64,000 bases of DNA from Pseudomonas sp. GGS8 (lineage in GTDB: Bacteria > Pseudomonadota > Gammaproteobacteria > Pseudomonadales > Pseudomonadaceae): the NCBI RefSeq assembly GCF_024168645.1, contig NZ_JALJWF010000001.1, forward strand, positions 4,901,501-4,965,500, written 5' to 3'. Shown piece after piece: positions 16,150 to 25,050 of the stretch. The position numbers and the translations under genes were made by a program. Position 1 is the stretch's first letter, and each line of letters opens with the position of its first letter. Below the pieces are notes generated by a model. It saw nothing but the letters and a program-made list of their open reading frames with translations. It was not told the origin of the DNA and ran no database searches.

Positions 16150-17007
16150 ATGAAGCTAGAAATTTTCCGCACGTTATGGGGCTATACCGCCAGCAAGGCA
16201 CAGGCCCTGGATGAGTTGCTCGCCGCCGGCTTCGATGGCCTAGAGGCGCGCTTGCCACTGCAGGCTGATGAGCGTGGCGAGTTCGGCGCTTTCCTGCGCA
16301 GCAACCAAGTCCCCTACATCTGCACCCTGTTCAGTGCCTACGATGTATTGCCCGACCAGAACGCCACGCCCACCCAACACTTGGCCGACATTGATCGCAA
16401 ACTGGGCTGGGCCTCGGAGCTGGCCCCTCGTTTCGTCAATCTGCTGGCAGGCAACGATCGCTGGCCGCAGGCATTGCAGGTCGAATTTTTCGGCCAGGCC
16501 CTGGAACTGGCCGCCAGGCACGGGGTGCTCTGCAGTTTCGAGACACATCGCGCCCGTTCCCTTTACAGCCCTTGGGTGACCCTGGAGCTGATCCGCCAAC
16601 TGCCGGGCCTGCGTTTCACCAGTGACATCAGCCACTGGGTGGTGTGCTGTGAGCGACTGCTGGACGATCCGGCCGACGATCTTTCGGCCTTCGTCGAACG
16701 CGTGCATCACATTCAGGCTCGGGTCGGCTATGACCAGGGCCCGCAAGTCCCCCATCCCGCCGCCCCGGAATATGCCCGTGAATTGGCGTTTCATCAGCAC
16801 CATTGGGAGGCCGTCTGGACCTCTCAGCGCGAACGGGGCTACCCGGTCAGCAGCTTGACCCCGGAGTTCGGTGCCGACGGTTATCTGCATCACTTGCCCT
16901 TCACCAACATGCCGGTGGCTGACCTCTGGACCTTGAACCAGTGGATGGCCCGGACCGAGCGCGAACACTTTGACCGTTTCACCCGTGAAGGAGCCCGCCA
17001 TGCGTAA
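16150..17007 (+). CDS. Sugar phosphate isomerase/epimerase-like TIM-barrel protein
   Basis: 285 residues of the xylose-isomerase-like TIM-barrel superfamily. GAGG precedes the ATG. The N-terminus [10 protein letters not shown] starts strand 1. Likely metal ligands are the Glu in CSFETHR, the Asp in FTSDISHW, a His in HHIQARVG and the Glu in LTPEFGADG, so a single divalent metal site seems complete. The exact reaction (isomerase, epimerase or endonuclease-like) cannot be told. Its stop overlaps the start of the 2-oxoglutarate oxygenase gene by 8 bases, so the two are coupled, and an ABC importer follows. The operon probably takes up and alters one small organic nutrient. Confidence 0.8.
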   Translation: MKLEIFRTLWGYTASKAQALDELLAAGFDGLEARLPLQADERGEFGAFLRSNQVPYICTLFSAYDVLPDQNATPTQHLADIDRKLGWASELAPRFVNLLAGNDRWPQALQVEFFGQALELAARHGVLCSFETHRARSLYSPWVTLELIRQLPGLRFTSDISHWVVCCERLLDDPADDLSAFVERVHHIQARVGYDQGPQVPHPAAPEYARELAFHQHHWEAVWTSQRERGYPVSSLTPEFGADGYLHHLPFTNMPVADLWTLNQWMARTEREHFDRFTREGARHA

Positions 17008-18049
17008 TACCTCGCCAACCCTGGCCAACTTCAACAGCATTCCGGTAGTGAATATCGCCGGGCTCTTCAGCATCGAACTGGAGCACCGCTTGGTGGTGGC
17101 CGAGCAACTGGGCCGCGCCGCCAGCGATGTGGGTTTTCTGTACATCACCGGGCACGGCATCGATCCGGCGCTGATCGAGGGCCTGCACCAGGCGGCCAGG
17201 GATTATTTTGCGCAACCGCTGGAGGCCAAGATGCGCCACTACATCGGTGCCTCAGAAAGCCACAAGGGCTTCGTGCCCGAAGGTGAGGAGGTGTATTCCA
17301 AGGGCAAGCCGGATCACAAGGAAGCGTTCGATATCGGCTTCGAAGTGCCCGTGGATGACCCGCTGTTCCTCAACCGTACACCGCTGCTAGGGCCGAACCA
17401 CTGGCCCGAGGTGCCGGGCTTCCAGAGCGCGGTACAACACTACTATCAGGCGGTGTTCGCCCTAGGCCGCCGGTTGTTCGATGGCTTCGCCTTGGCTCTG
17501 GGGCTGGAGGAGGGCTACTTCGACGCACTGGTGACTCGCCCGCCCTCCAAGTTGCGGCTGATCCATTATCCCTTCGACGCCGATGTTGTCGACGCTCCGG
17601 GTATCGGCGCGCATACCGACTACGAGTGCTTCACCATCCTGCACGCCGATCAGCCGGGGCTGGAGGTGCTCAATGATCAGGGGCAGTGGATCGACGCACC
17701 GCCACTACCCGACGCGTTCGTGGTGAACATCGGCGACATGCTGGAAGTCATGACCGCGGGTGCCTTTGTGGCCACTGCCCACCGGGTGCGCAAGGTCGCT
17801 CAGGAGCGCTACAGCTTCCCGCTGTTCTACGCCTGCGACTATCACACGCTGATCAAGCCGTTGCCGGCCTTCGCCAGGGATGCCCAGGAATACGAGGCGC
17901 TGGCGATTGGTGAACACATGTGGAGCCAGGCCTTGCAGACCTACCAGTACCTGCGCAAACGCGTGGAGAACGGCGAGCTTGAACTGCCGTCACGGGCCCG
18001 AAAGCCATCGAGCTTCGGCCACCTGAAGAACACCACCCCTCATTCCTAA
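17000..18049 (+). CDS. Isopenicillin N synthase-like 2-oxoglutarate/Fe(II) oxygenase
   Basis: 349 residues from the ATG at 17000, preceded by AAGGAG. It has the N-terminal DIOX_N region ([22 protein letters not shown]) and the catalytic 2OG-Fe(II) domain. Iron ligands are His205 and Asp207 (HTD) and His261 (TAHRV). Arg270 and Ser272 (RYSFPLF) form the 2-oxoglutarate site. This is a complete active-site set. Proteins of this type oxidise amino acids, alkaloids, hormones or ethylene precursors; the substrate here is unknown. It is coupled to the TIM-barrel gene and followed after 26 bases by the transporter's binding protein, so the imported compound is a fair guess for its substrate. Confidence 0.87.
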   Translation: MRNTSPTLANFNSIPVVNIAGLFSIELEHRLVVAEQLGRAASDVGFLYITGHGIDPALIEGLHQAARDYFAQPLEAKMRHYIGASESHKGFVPEGEEVYSKGKPDHKEAFDIGFEVPVDDPLFLNRTPLLGPNHWPEVPGFQSAVQHYYQAVFALGRRLFDGFALALGLEEGYFDALVTRPPSKLRLIHYPFDADVVDAPGIGAHTDYECFTILHADQPGLEVLNDQGQWIDAPPLPDAFVVNIGDMLEVMTAGAFVATAHRVRKVAQERYSFPLFYACDYHTLIKPLPAFARDAQEYEALAIGEHMWSQALQTYQYLRKRVENGELELPSRARKPSSFGHLKNTTPHS

Positions 18050-18075
18050 AAAAACAACCCACGGAGCTTCCCACG

Positions 18076-18873
18076 ATGAAAAGCCACTACGCTCTGACCA
18101 AACTGAGCCTGCTCGCCGCCGGCCTGTTCTGCGCCAACGCCGCCTTCGCCAGCACCGCGACCCCCGGTGTGTTGAAAGTCGGTATGGAAATCACCTACCC
18201 GCCGTTCGAGTCCTACGATGCTGACAAGAATGTGGTCGGCTCCGACCCTGAGTTGGCGCATTCCCTGGCCAAGGCGATGAGCGTCAAGGCCAACTTCGTC
18301 GACACCAAGTTTCCCAATCTGATCAACGGCCTCAACGCCGGGCATTACGACGCGATCATTTCCGGCATGTACATCACCCCCGAACGCCAGCTCCAGGCCC
18401 GCACCATCGCCTACGCCAATACCGGCGCCGCGATCATGGTGCCCAAGGGCAGTGAGTTGAGCCCGCAGGTTCCCGAGGACTTGTGCGGCCTGAAGGTCGG
18501 TCTGGAGCAGGGCACCACCTGGGTTGCCAAGTTCAACCAGTTGTCCAGTGACTACTGCGTTCCGAACAACAAAGGCGCGATCACCGTCAACGAATACCCC
18601 TCGGCCCCTGAAGTGACGCAGGCACTGCTGTCGAAAAACATTCAGGCCCAGGTGGAAATCGCCGGTGCCGCGCACATGATCGCCCAGCGTACCAACGGGC
18701 GGGTCGTGGTCAGCTCGCAGAAGCTGGTGTACCCGCAGACCTTGGGCATCTACGTGAAGAAAGACGCCGATGCTACTTATCAGGCGCTGGTCAAGGCGCT
18801 GGCCGACAGCAAAGCCAGCGGTGAGTACGCTGCCATTCTCAAAAAATACGATCTGGAACCGGTCTCCGAGTAA
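18076..18873 (+). CDS. Periplasmic binding protein of amino-acid-type ABC transporter
   Basis: 265 residues of the bacterial extracellular solute-binding protein family 3. The signal peptide covers about residues 1-25 (LLAAGLFCANAAFAS). The mature protein has the hallmark LKVGMEITYPPFESYD and GLNAGHYDAIISGMYITPERQ. Two cysteines (LCGL and DYCV) could form a disulfide. Ligands of this family are polar or basic amino acids and opine-like compounds; specificity cannot be read here. A strong hairpin just after the stop suggests that this gene is expressed above the transporter that follows. Confidence 0.88.
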   Translation: MKSHYALTKLSLLAAGLFCANAAFASTATPGVLKVGMEITYPPFESYDADKNVVGSDPELAHSLAKAMSVKANFVDTKFPNLINGLNAGHYDAIISGMYITPERQLQARTIAYANTGAAIMVPKGSELSPQVPEDLCGLKVGLEQGTTWVAKFNQLSSDYCVPNNKGAITVNEYPSAPEVTQALLSKNIQAQVEIAGAAHMIAQRTNGRVVVSSQKLVYPQTLGIYVKKDADATYQALVKALADSKASGEYAAILKKYDLEPVSE

Positions 18874-18881
18874 TGGCTGAA

Positions 18882-18907
18882 GCCGCGCCCTCGTTGGAGG
18901 GCGCGGC
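18882..18907 (+). terminator. Intercistronic GC hairpin after binding-protein gene
   Basis: GCCGCGCCCTC and GAGGGCGCGGC pair perfectly over 11 bases around a GTTG loop. No T-run follows, so it is more likely an mRNA-stabilising or partial-attenuation hairpin than a full terminator. Such elements often raise binding-protein output relative to permease and ATPase. The hairpin ends 16 bases before the next ATG. Confidence 0.75.
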
Positions 18908-18922
18908 GTGCACGAGGTGTCT

Positions 18923-20458
18923 ATGCAATTCGACTGGTCTTACTTTATTTCGCTGTTCTCCATGACTGACTTCTGGGCGGCGAGCCTGACCGTCATCGAA
19001 CTGAGCGCCCTGGCCTGGTTCCTGGGGATGTTGCTGGGCTTTGTTCTAGCGTCAGCCAAGTTGTCTGGCTCACCCTGGCTGCGATTACCGGCGGCGCTCT
19101 ACATCTGGTTCTTTCGCAGCATTCCGTTGCTGGTGCTGGTGGTCTTCATCTACAACCTGCCGCAGCTGCTGCCCGGTGCCGGGCCGGTGCTGTCGGTACC
19201 GTTCTATTCCGGCCTGTTGGCGCTGGTGATCACGGAGGCTGCCTACATGGCCGAAATTCATCGTGGCGGGCTGATTTCGGTCGCCAAGGGCCAGAAGGAA
19301 GCCGGCCGTGCCTTGGGTATCGGCCTGTTCGGCCTGCAACGGCTGATTGTGATTCCCCAGGCATTTCGTATCTCACTGCCGACCTTGATCAACGAATACA
19401 TCACGGTGGTCAAACTGACGTCGTTGATCTCGGTGATTTCATTGACCGAACTATTGACCGTCGGTCAGCGCCTGTATGCGCAGAACTTCCTGGTGATGGA
19501 AACCCTGGCGGCGGTGGGTGTGTACTACGTGCTGATCGTCACGTTGTTCGGCTTTGCCCTGCAGCGTCTGGAACGCTACCTGGACCTCAACCTGCGGACA
19601 CCGCAAACCCTCGACAGCGCCTCCGCGCAGGTATTGCGTGGCAGCCTGGCGCCTGTGGTGTCCAACAAGCTCAAGCCCCCGGCCAAAGGCGCTGCCCCGG
19701 CCCTGCAACTGCAGGGCGTGCACAAACGCTATGGCGATCATCATGTGCTCAAGGGCATCGACCTGAAGGTACAAAGTGGCCAGGTGATTTCGATCATCGG
19801 TCCGTCCGGCTCCGGCAAGACCTCACTGATTCGTACGGTCAATGGCCTGGAGCGCATCGATCAGGGCGAAATCCTGTTGTTCGGCGAGGGCTTTATCAAT
19901 GCCTGGGACAAACCGGATAGCCGTCGGATTCGTCAGGGCGTACGCCGCATCGGCATGGTGTTCCAGAACTTCAACCTGTTCCCGCACCGGACACTGCTGG
20001 ACAACATCAGCCTCGCTCCCCGTTATCACGGTGCCGGTCGCGCACTGAGCGAACAACGCGCCTGTCAGCTACTCGACAAGGTCGGCCTGTTGGCACATGT
20101 CCACAAATATCCGCATCAACTGTCCGGCGGCCAGCAACAGCGCGTGGCCATTGCCCGGGCCATGGCCATGGACCCGGATATCCTGCTGTTCGACGAACCC
20201 ACCTCAGCGCTGGATCCGGAGCTGGTCGGCGAGGTGCTCACGGTCATTAGCCAATTGGCGCGCGAAGGCATGACCCTGCTGATTGTCACCCACGAGATGG
20301 ACTTTGCCCTGTCGATTTCCGACCGGGTGATCTTCATGGAAAACGGTCACATTCAGCTGGATGCATCACCACAGGCGATCCGCGGGAAGCCCGAGGCTCA
20401 TAGAGTGCGGCGGTTCATGGGGTTGCAGGCGCCGGAGGAGGAGGGATGCCTGTCTTGA
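18923..20458 (+). CDS. Amino-acid-type ABC importer, permease and ATPase fused
   Basis: 511 residues from the ATG at 18923 (CGAGGTG upstream; a GTG at 18908 is the alternative). Residues about 1-220 are a HisM/GlnP-type permease with five hydrophobic segments and the EAA loop ending EAGRALGIGLFGLQRLIVIPQA. Residues about 255-505 are the ATPase: Walker A GPSGSGKTS, Q-loop MVFQNFNLFP, signature LSGGQQQRVAIARA, Walker B ILLFDEPTSALD, and the switch His in VTHEMD. These are normally two genes; here one chain carries both through a linker rich in Pro and Ala. It completes the importer begun by the binding protein at 18076. Confidence 0.9.
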   Translation: MQFDWSYFISLFSMTDFWAASLTVIELSALAWFLGMLLGFVLASAKLSGSPWLRLPAALYIWFFRSIPLLVLVVFIYNLPQLLPGAGPVLSVPFYSGLLALVITEAAYMAEIHRGGLISVAKGQKEAGRALGIGLFGLQRLIVIPQAFRISLPTLINEYITVVKLTSLISVISLTELLTVGQRLYAQNFLVMETLAAVGVYYVLIVTLFGFALQRLERYLDLNLRTPQTLDSASAQVLRGSLAPVVSNKLKPPAKGAAPALQLQGVHKRYGDHHVLKGIDLKVQSGQVISIIGPSGSGKTSLIRTVNGLERIDQGEILLFGEGFINAWDKPDSRRIRQGVRRIGMVFQNFNLFPHRTLLDNISLAPRYHGAGRALSEQRACQLLDKVGLLAHVHKYPHQLSGGQQQRVAIARAMAMDPDILLFDEPTSALDPELVGEVLTVISQLAREGMTLLIVTHEMDFALSISDRVIFMENGHIQLDASPQAIRGKPEAHRVRRFMGLQAPEEEGCLS

Positions 20459-20528
20459 ATGCATTTAGCTGTGCGCTATCAGAATTCGCCCGTTGGATCG
20501 GCCGCACATCCCTCGCTGCTGCGTTGCG

Positions 20529-21293
20529 TTATGGCGACGAATAGCGCCTTTGGATGCGCGCCAGGGTGCCGTCATTGCGAAGCGTTTCAATCGCCTTGCG
20601 CAGGTCGTGCACCAGTTGGGCGGAGCACTGCTTCGAGCAAGCCAGGTAGAGGTCCGCTCTGCTCATGACGGGGCTCATGTGCAGTGTGTGTTCAGACACT
20701 TTCGGCCAGATGTATCGACTCTCCGGGACACCGTTGAACCAGGCATCGATGCGACCTTTCAAGAGCATCTGCGCGGGGTTGTCGCCAATGGTCAGGGGGC
20801 GGATCTGATCGTCGCTGAAGCCTTGTGCGCGGAGGATTTCCTCCTGCGCACTGCCCAGGCCGACGCCGATCACCCGGTAGGTTTGCTTCGCTTGCTCGAA
20901 GCTGCTCACCGGCCGGTCAAGGCTGAAAAAAGCGCGCTCCATGAGCATGATCGGCGCGATCCAGGTGAAGCGATCCTCACGTTCCGGCGTGCGTGACAAA
21001 GGGGCGATCAGGATGTCCTGAGTCTCGCTGACGTGTTTCTGCGATCTGGCCCAGGGAAGCACATGGACTTGCGCGACATAACCGGCGTTGGCAATGGCAG
21101 TCAGCACGGCTTCACCGACCATGCCGTGGCCTTTGGCGCCATCGACGAACGTCAGGGGCGGAGCGTCCGGGATATACAGTTCGAGCGGCAAGGGCGCGCC
21201 GCTCGCGTGACAGGCAATCAGCAGCGAGACCGACAGACAAAACCAGCAAAGTGCCTTTGTACGGGCAGTCGAGAGTCGTGAACTCCCGCTCAT
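20529..21293 (-). CDS. Orphan periplasmic substrate-binding-like protein
   Basis: 254 residues with an N-terminal export signal (ALCWFCLSVSLLIACHASG, residues about 14-32). A Cys in LLIACHAS gives a possible but poor lipobox. The mature part is a family 3 solute-binding fold (PLELYIPDAPPLTFVDGAKG, DILIAPLSRTPERED, AQMLLKGRIDAWF). No transporter gene is beside it, and it converges on the ABC fusion. Such orphans in Pseudomonas may act as sensors or in amino-acid uptake by other transporters. The 249 bases upstream (21294-21542) hold no gene I can support. Confidence 0.75.
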   Translation of the reverse strand: MSGSSRLSTARTKALCWFCLSVSLLIACHASGAPLPLELYIPDAPPLTFVDGAKGHGMVGEAVLTAIANAGYVAQVHVLPWARSQKHVSETQDILIAPLSRTPEREDRFTWIAPIMLMERAFFSLDRPVSSFEQAKQTYRVIGVGLGSAQEEILRAQGFSDDQIRPLTIGDNPAQMLLKGRIDAWFNGVPESRYIWPKVSEHTLHMSPVMSRADLYLACSKQCSAQLVHDLRKAIETLRNDGTLARIQRRYSSP

Positions 21294-21542
21294 GGTTGAT
21301 CATTCAGGCATTGAAAGTAGAGGAGAACCACAATTCACCAGTGGTATTAATCACAGAGATAATGAGTTTGTTTTTTTATTGGATCCGGCAACGACACCCT
21401 ATTCTACGCAGACTTTGCGGCGGGACACATCCACCCTCCAAGTGAATGTGATTTGCGGGTGCAGTGCCTGTTGTGCGTCCGTATCACAATGGGCGAGCAG
21501 CAGGTGGCGCACGGTCAAGGTCCGGATGGCCTGTGAGATGGC

Positions 21543-22535
21543 TTAACTTGCTGGCGTCAGGAGCGGGGCCTGGGTATCACGGAATAGCTTGGGCGACATG
21601 CCGAACGCCGATTTGAACTGCCTGCTGAAGTGAGCGCTGCTGCCATAACCCCAGGCAAAGGCGATGTCGGTGAGTGAGCGATGGGCATGCTCCCGGCTGC
21701 GAAGATCTTCGGCGCAGCGCGACAGGCGCCGTTGCCAGATGTATTCGCTGATGCTGCAGCCGAGCTCCTCCTGAAATGCGCGGTGCAAGCTGCGCACCGA
21801 GCATTGCTCGACGTTGGCGATGCGTTCGATGGTCAGGTCGCGGTCAGCCAGGTGGCGTTCGATATAGGCCTTGAGGCGGTTTTGCTTGAAGAAGCGGAAA
21901 TCGTGTTCGAGTTGCTTTTCTTCCTGTTTGTTCTTCAGCACGTTATCCAGAAGCCCCACGATACTGTCACCGATCAGCCTGGCTGAATGGTTGTTGAGCA
22001 GTGGGTACTGGCAGTAAGCATCACTGATGAGATGCATCAACATCCGACCCAATCCATTGCGCCCGTTCAGGTGAACATCGCCCGCCTGAGGTGGCTGTCC
22101 GGCCGGCCCCTTGAAGAGCAGGATGAAGTGTTCGCAGCCTTGCGTGCTGGTGACGCTGAAGGGCCGGCCGCTGTCGACCAGTAGCATCTCATCAGGCGCT
22201 AACGCGCTGCTGTGCCGGTCTTGCTCGAAATGACTGACCCCGGCAATCTGCAGGATCAACATGCGCGGCGTGTCGAGTGAATCGACCGCTTTGCTCAGAT
22301 GGCGCGAATAGCGATGGGCACTGGCGGTCATGCGACAGAAACCGAGTTGACCCAGATCGCCATACTCCAGCCGCCCCTGAAAGTTGCTGTTATGCAACGG
22401 ATCGATGAATGTCGATTCCAGGCGCTTGATGTAGTCCGGCGTGCGACCCAGGTGATCACTCATGAACTCTTTCCACTTCATCAGTCGGTCGGAGCGAACA
22501 ACCTGATCGGTGGACACACAGGCTAAATGACTCAT
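21543..22535 (-). CDS. AraC-family activator of the aromatic cluster
   Basis: 330 residues. The N-terminal AraC-binding-like domain runs to about residue 210. The C-terminal double helix-turn-helix has IERIANVEQCSVRSLHRAFQ and the family signature ending AHFSRQFKSAFGMSPKLFRD. The start has GAGGCG upstream. It is the last gene of the minus-strand aromatic cluster, next to the aldehyde dehydrogenase. From memory, the isoeugenol monooxygenase and vanillin dehydrogenase genes of some pseudomonads are controlled by such an activator, iemR. It probably activates some of the cluster in response to the aromatic substrate. Confidence 0.85.
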   Translation of the reverse strand: MSHLACVSTDQVVRSDRLMKWKEFMSDHLGRTPDYIKRLESTFIDPLHNSNFQGRLEYGDLGQLGFCRMTASAHRYSRHLSKAVDSLDTPRMLILQIAGVSHFEQDRHSSALAPDEMLLVDSGRPFSVTSTQGCEHFILLFKGPAGQPPQAGDVHLNGRNGLGRMLMHLISDAYCQYPLLNNHSARLIGDSIVGLLDNVLKNKQEEKQLEHDFRFFKQNRLKAYIERHLADRDLTIERIANVEQCSVRSLHRAFQEELGCSISEYIWQRRLSRCAEDLRSREHAHRSLTDIAFAWGYGSSAHFSRQFKSAFGMSPKLFRDTQAPLLTPAS

Positions 22536-22622
22536 TTTTCGCCTCTTTTCTTATTGTTTTTATCGATTGGGCAAATGGGTCAACACTTGCCCAATGTTAG
22601 TCCGGTCAGTATCGAGCAAGAA

Positions 22623-24101
22623 TCAGAAAGGGTAGTGATGGCTCCCCGGTTGCCAGGTGACCCAATGGGCACGGGTGAATTCATCCAGGGCGTAGTGACC
22701 GTTGAACCGCCCGAGACCGGAGTTCTTTTCGCCGCCGAAGGGCGCATTGGGCTGGTCGTCGACGGTGATGTCGTTGATATGGGTCATCCCGGCCACGATA
22801 CCACGGGCAAAGTTCAAGCCGCGGGCCATGTCCCGGGTGAATACTGCGCTGGACAGGCCATATTCGCTGGCGTTGGCCAACTCGAGGGCATGCGCTTCGT
22901 TTTCTGCGATCAGCAGTGGCAGCAACGGCCCGAAGGTTTCATCGCGTGCCAGTTCCTGATCGGCCCCGACTTCACCGAAGACGTGCGCAGGCAATACCAG
23001 CCCGCAGGCTGGACCGCCACAGAGCCGCTTGAGGCCCGCGTTCTCGGCAGCATCGATTTTACGCAACAGGCCATCGAGCTGGTTCTGATTGACCACCGGC
23101 CCAATCACGGTGTCTGCGTTGGCCGGGTCGCCGGTCTTGAGCTTGCGCACTCGCTCCACCACCAGCGCAGTGAAGTCTGCATACAGCGAGCGGTCGACGA
23201 TTACCCGGTTGACGCTCATGCAGATCTGGCCCTGATGCAGGAAGCGCCCGACCACCGCCGCGTGCGCGGCTATATCAATATCCGCGTCACCCAGGACCAC
23301 CAGCGGAGCATTGCCGCCCAACTCCAGCGCAACGCGTTTGATGTGTTTGCCGCCGGTTGCAATGCGGCCGACATTGCGACCGACATCGGTTGAGCCGGTA
23401 AAGGAAATCAGGCTCGGTACCGGATGTTCGACGAAGGCATCGCCAATCTCCGAACCCGCGCCGACCACGACATTGAGCGAACCATTCGGGAAGCCGGCTT
23501 CTTCGAACAGATGGGCAATCAGCAGGCCGCCTGTTACCGCCGTGTCGCTGGCGGGTTTAAGCACTACCGTGTTGCCTAGCGCGAGTGCCGGGACCACCGA
23601 ACGCATGCTCAGATACAACGGAAAATTCCACGGGCTGATCACCCCGACCACCCCCAGCGGTTCACGAAAGACAAAGCTCTGTTCGCCGGGCTTGTAGCTC
23701 GTCAGGATCCGTCCTTCAACCTGCATCGGCAACGTTGCACACTCACGCACCAGGTTCAGGGTGAACTGCCACTCCATGCTCGCCTTGATGCGCGTGCTGC
23801 CGGACTCGCGAATCAGCCAGTCGATGATTTCATCGCGACGGTTCTGGATGACGTGAGCGAGTTTCTCCAGTTGCGCACCGCGCTGTGTCGGATGCAGCTG
23901 TGCCCACGCCGTTTGCGCACGATGTGCAGCCTGATAGGCATCGTCGAGATCGGCAATCGAGGCCAGCGGCATTTCCAGCAGTTGTTCGCCATTGAAGGGG
24001 TTGCGGTCATCCAGGCGTCGCGCGGAACGACCTGCACGCCAGGTGCCGTTGATGTATTGATCGCCGTTGATGGCGAAGGGGGCGAAATGTTGAGTCGTCA
24101 T
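22623..24101 (-). CDS. Aromatic aldehyde dehydrogenase (benzaldehyde/vanillin type)
   Basis: 492 residues of the NAD(P)+ aldehyde dehydrogenase family with complete active site: Asn159 in SPWNFPLY, Glu260 in VALELGGN and Cys294 in GQICMSVN. The SVN context after the Cys is typical of benzaldehyde, salicylaldehyde and vanillin dehydrogenases. In this cluster it should oxidise the aryl aldehyde released by the carotenoid-oxygenase-type dioxygenase to the acid. It follows the VOC dioxygenase gene by 76 bases and precedes the AraC gene. The exact aldehyde cannot be told from sequence. Confidence 0.9.
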   Translation of the reverse strand: MTTQHFAPFAINGDQYINGTWRAGRSARRLDDRNPFNGEQLLEMPLASIADLDDAYQAAHRAQTAWAQLHPTQRGAQLEKLAHVIQNRRDEIIDWLIRESGSTRIKASMEWQFTLNLVRECATLPMQVEGRILTSYKPGEQSFVFREPLGVVGVISPWNFPLYLSMRSVVPALALGNTVVLKPASDTAVTGGLLIAHLFEEAGFPNGSLNVVVGAGSEIGDAFVEHPVPSLISFTGSTDVGRNVGRIATGGKHIKRVALELGGNAPLVVLGDADIDIAAHAAVVGRFLHQGQICMSVNRVIVDRSLYADFTALVVERVRKLKTGDPANADTVIGPVVNQNQLDGLLRKIDAAENAGLKRLCGGPACGLVLPAHVFGEVGADQELARDETFGPLLPLLIAENEAHALELANASEYGLSSAVFTRDMARGLNFARGIVAGMTHINDITVDDQPNAPFGGEKNSGLGRFNGHYALDEFTRAHWVTWQPGSHHYPF

Positions 24102-24177
24102 AGTCTTACCTTTGGAGGCAGATGGCCGCGTCGATTAAGGAAGTGGATGATGCAAAACCTTGTCTGTAGAAAAGTGC

Positions 24178-25026
24178 TCAGCTCCTGATCCAGGCACGCC
24201 CCCAGGAATTGAGCGTGTATTCCTCCTGCGGCCAGACACCGGGTTGGCGGGCGGCATCGGTCATTTCGAGTTCGGCGGAAAACTCCAGGCGATTGCGATC
24301 GGCATCGACGACCATGAAGAACAGATTGTTGCCCGGTCCATGTCGGCCGGGGCCGAAGAATATGGTGATGCGCTCCTTGGCAAAGCGATCACCCCAGTCG
24401 CGGATGTCGTTCCATTCATTGGTTTCGTAACAGTGGTGGTCCCACTCGTTTTTCGAACCACGGAAAAATGCCAGCGAATGATGCTCATCGTCCGAGCGCA
24501 GGAAGCACACCATGAGCTGGCCGGTCTGCTCGTCGACGACATTGTCCGACACCGTAAACCCGACCTTATTGACGTAGAAATCGATCATGGCTTCCAGTTC
24601 AGTGGTCTGAAATACCACGTGCTGCAGGCGGCCCGGCATGCCTTGGCGGTCGACACCGGAATCAATGCGGGACACGCCAAATACCGTTTGCCGACCCTGA
24701 GGGTCACGAATCAGAAAGGCACCCGGTTCGAGCAACGGTGAGTCAATGTCTTCGACCGCACAGTCGTGCCCGATCAGGCGAACGCGCAGTTCACCCAGTC
24801 GAGCTTGATCGCCCAGGTCATAGGCCGCCGCGAGCAGGCCACTGTGATCGGCGGGCGACACGAGCATGGTGCGTTGCGGGCCACTGAGTATCCAGCTGCC
24901 ATCGGGCTGCGCCAGGCCTTCCATGTCCAGCATGCGCCGGTAGAAATCGATTTGTCGTTGTGGCTCCTTGCTCGCCAGATGCAGGTAGCACAGGCGCGCA
25001 GGGGTGCAGGTCTGTAGGGTTTGCAT
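24178..25026 (-). CDS. VOC-fold extradiol ring-cleavage dioxygenase
   Basis: 282 residues from the ATG at 25026, five bases after GGAGG; a GTG two codons earlier is less likely. It has two VOC modules. The C-terminal one holds the Fe(II) ligands of type I extradiol enzymes: His in LQHVVFQT, His in WDHHCYE and Glu in RLEFSAELE. This points to a catechol 2,3-dioxygenase-like enzyme that opens a dihydroxylated ring by meta cleavage. It sits between the flavin hydroxylase (18 bases before its frame) and the aldehyde dehydrogenase, which fits hydroxylation followed by ring opening. The substrate is unknown. Confidence 0.85.
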   Translation of the reverse strand: MQTLQTCTPARLCYLHLASKEPQRQIDFYRRMLDMEGLAQPDGSWILSGPQRTMLVSPADHSGLLAAAYDLGDQARLGELRVRLIGHDCAVEDIDSPLLEPGAFLIRDPQGRQTVFGVSRIDSGVDRQGMPGRLQHVVFQTTELEAMIDFYVNKVGFTVSDNVVDEQTGQLMVCFLRSDDEHHSLAFFRGSKNEWDHHCYETNEWNDIRDWGDRFAKERITIFFGPGRHGPGNNLFFMVVDADRNRLEFSAELEMTDAARQPGVWPQEEYTLNSWGRAWIRS

Positions 25027-25050
25027 AAACACCTCCGTAGCTTTAAGGGT

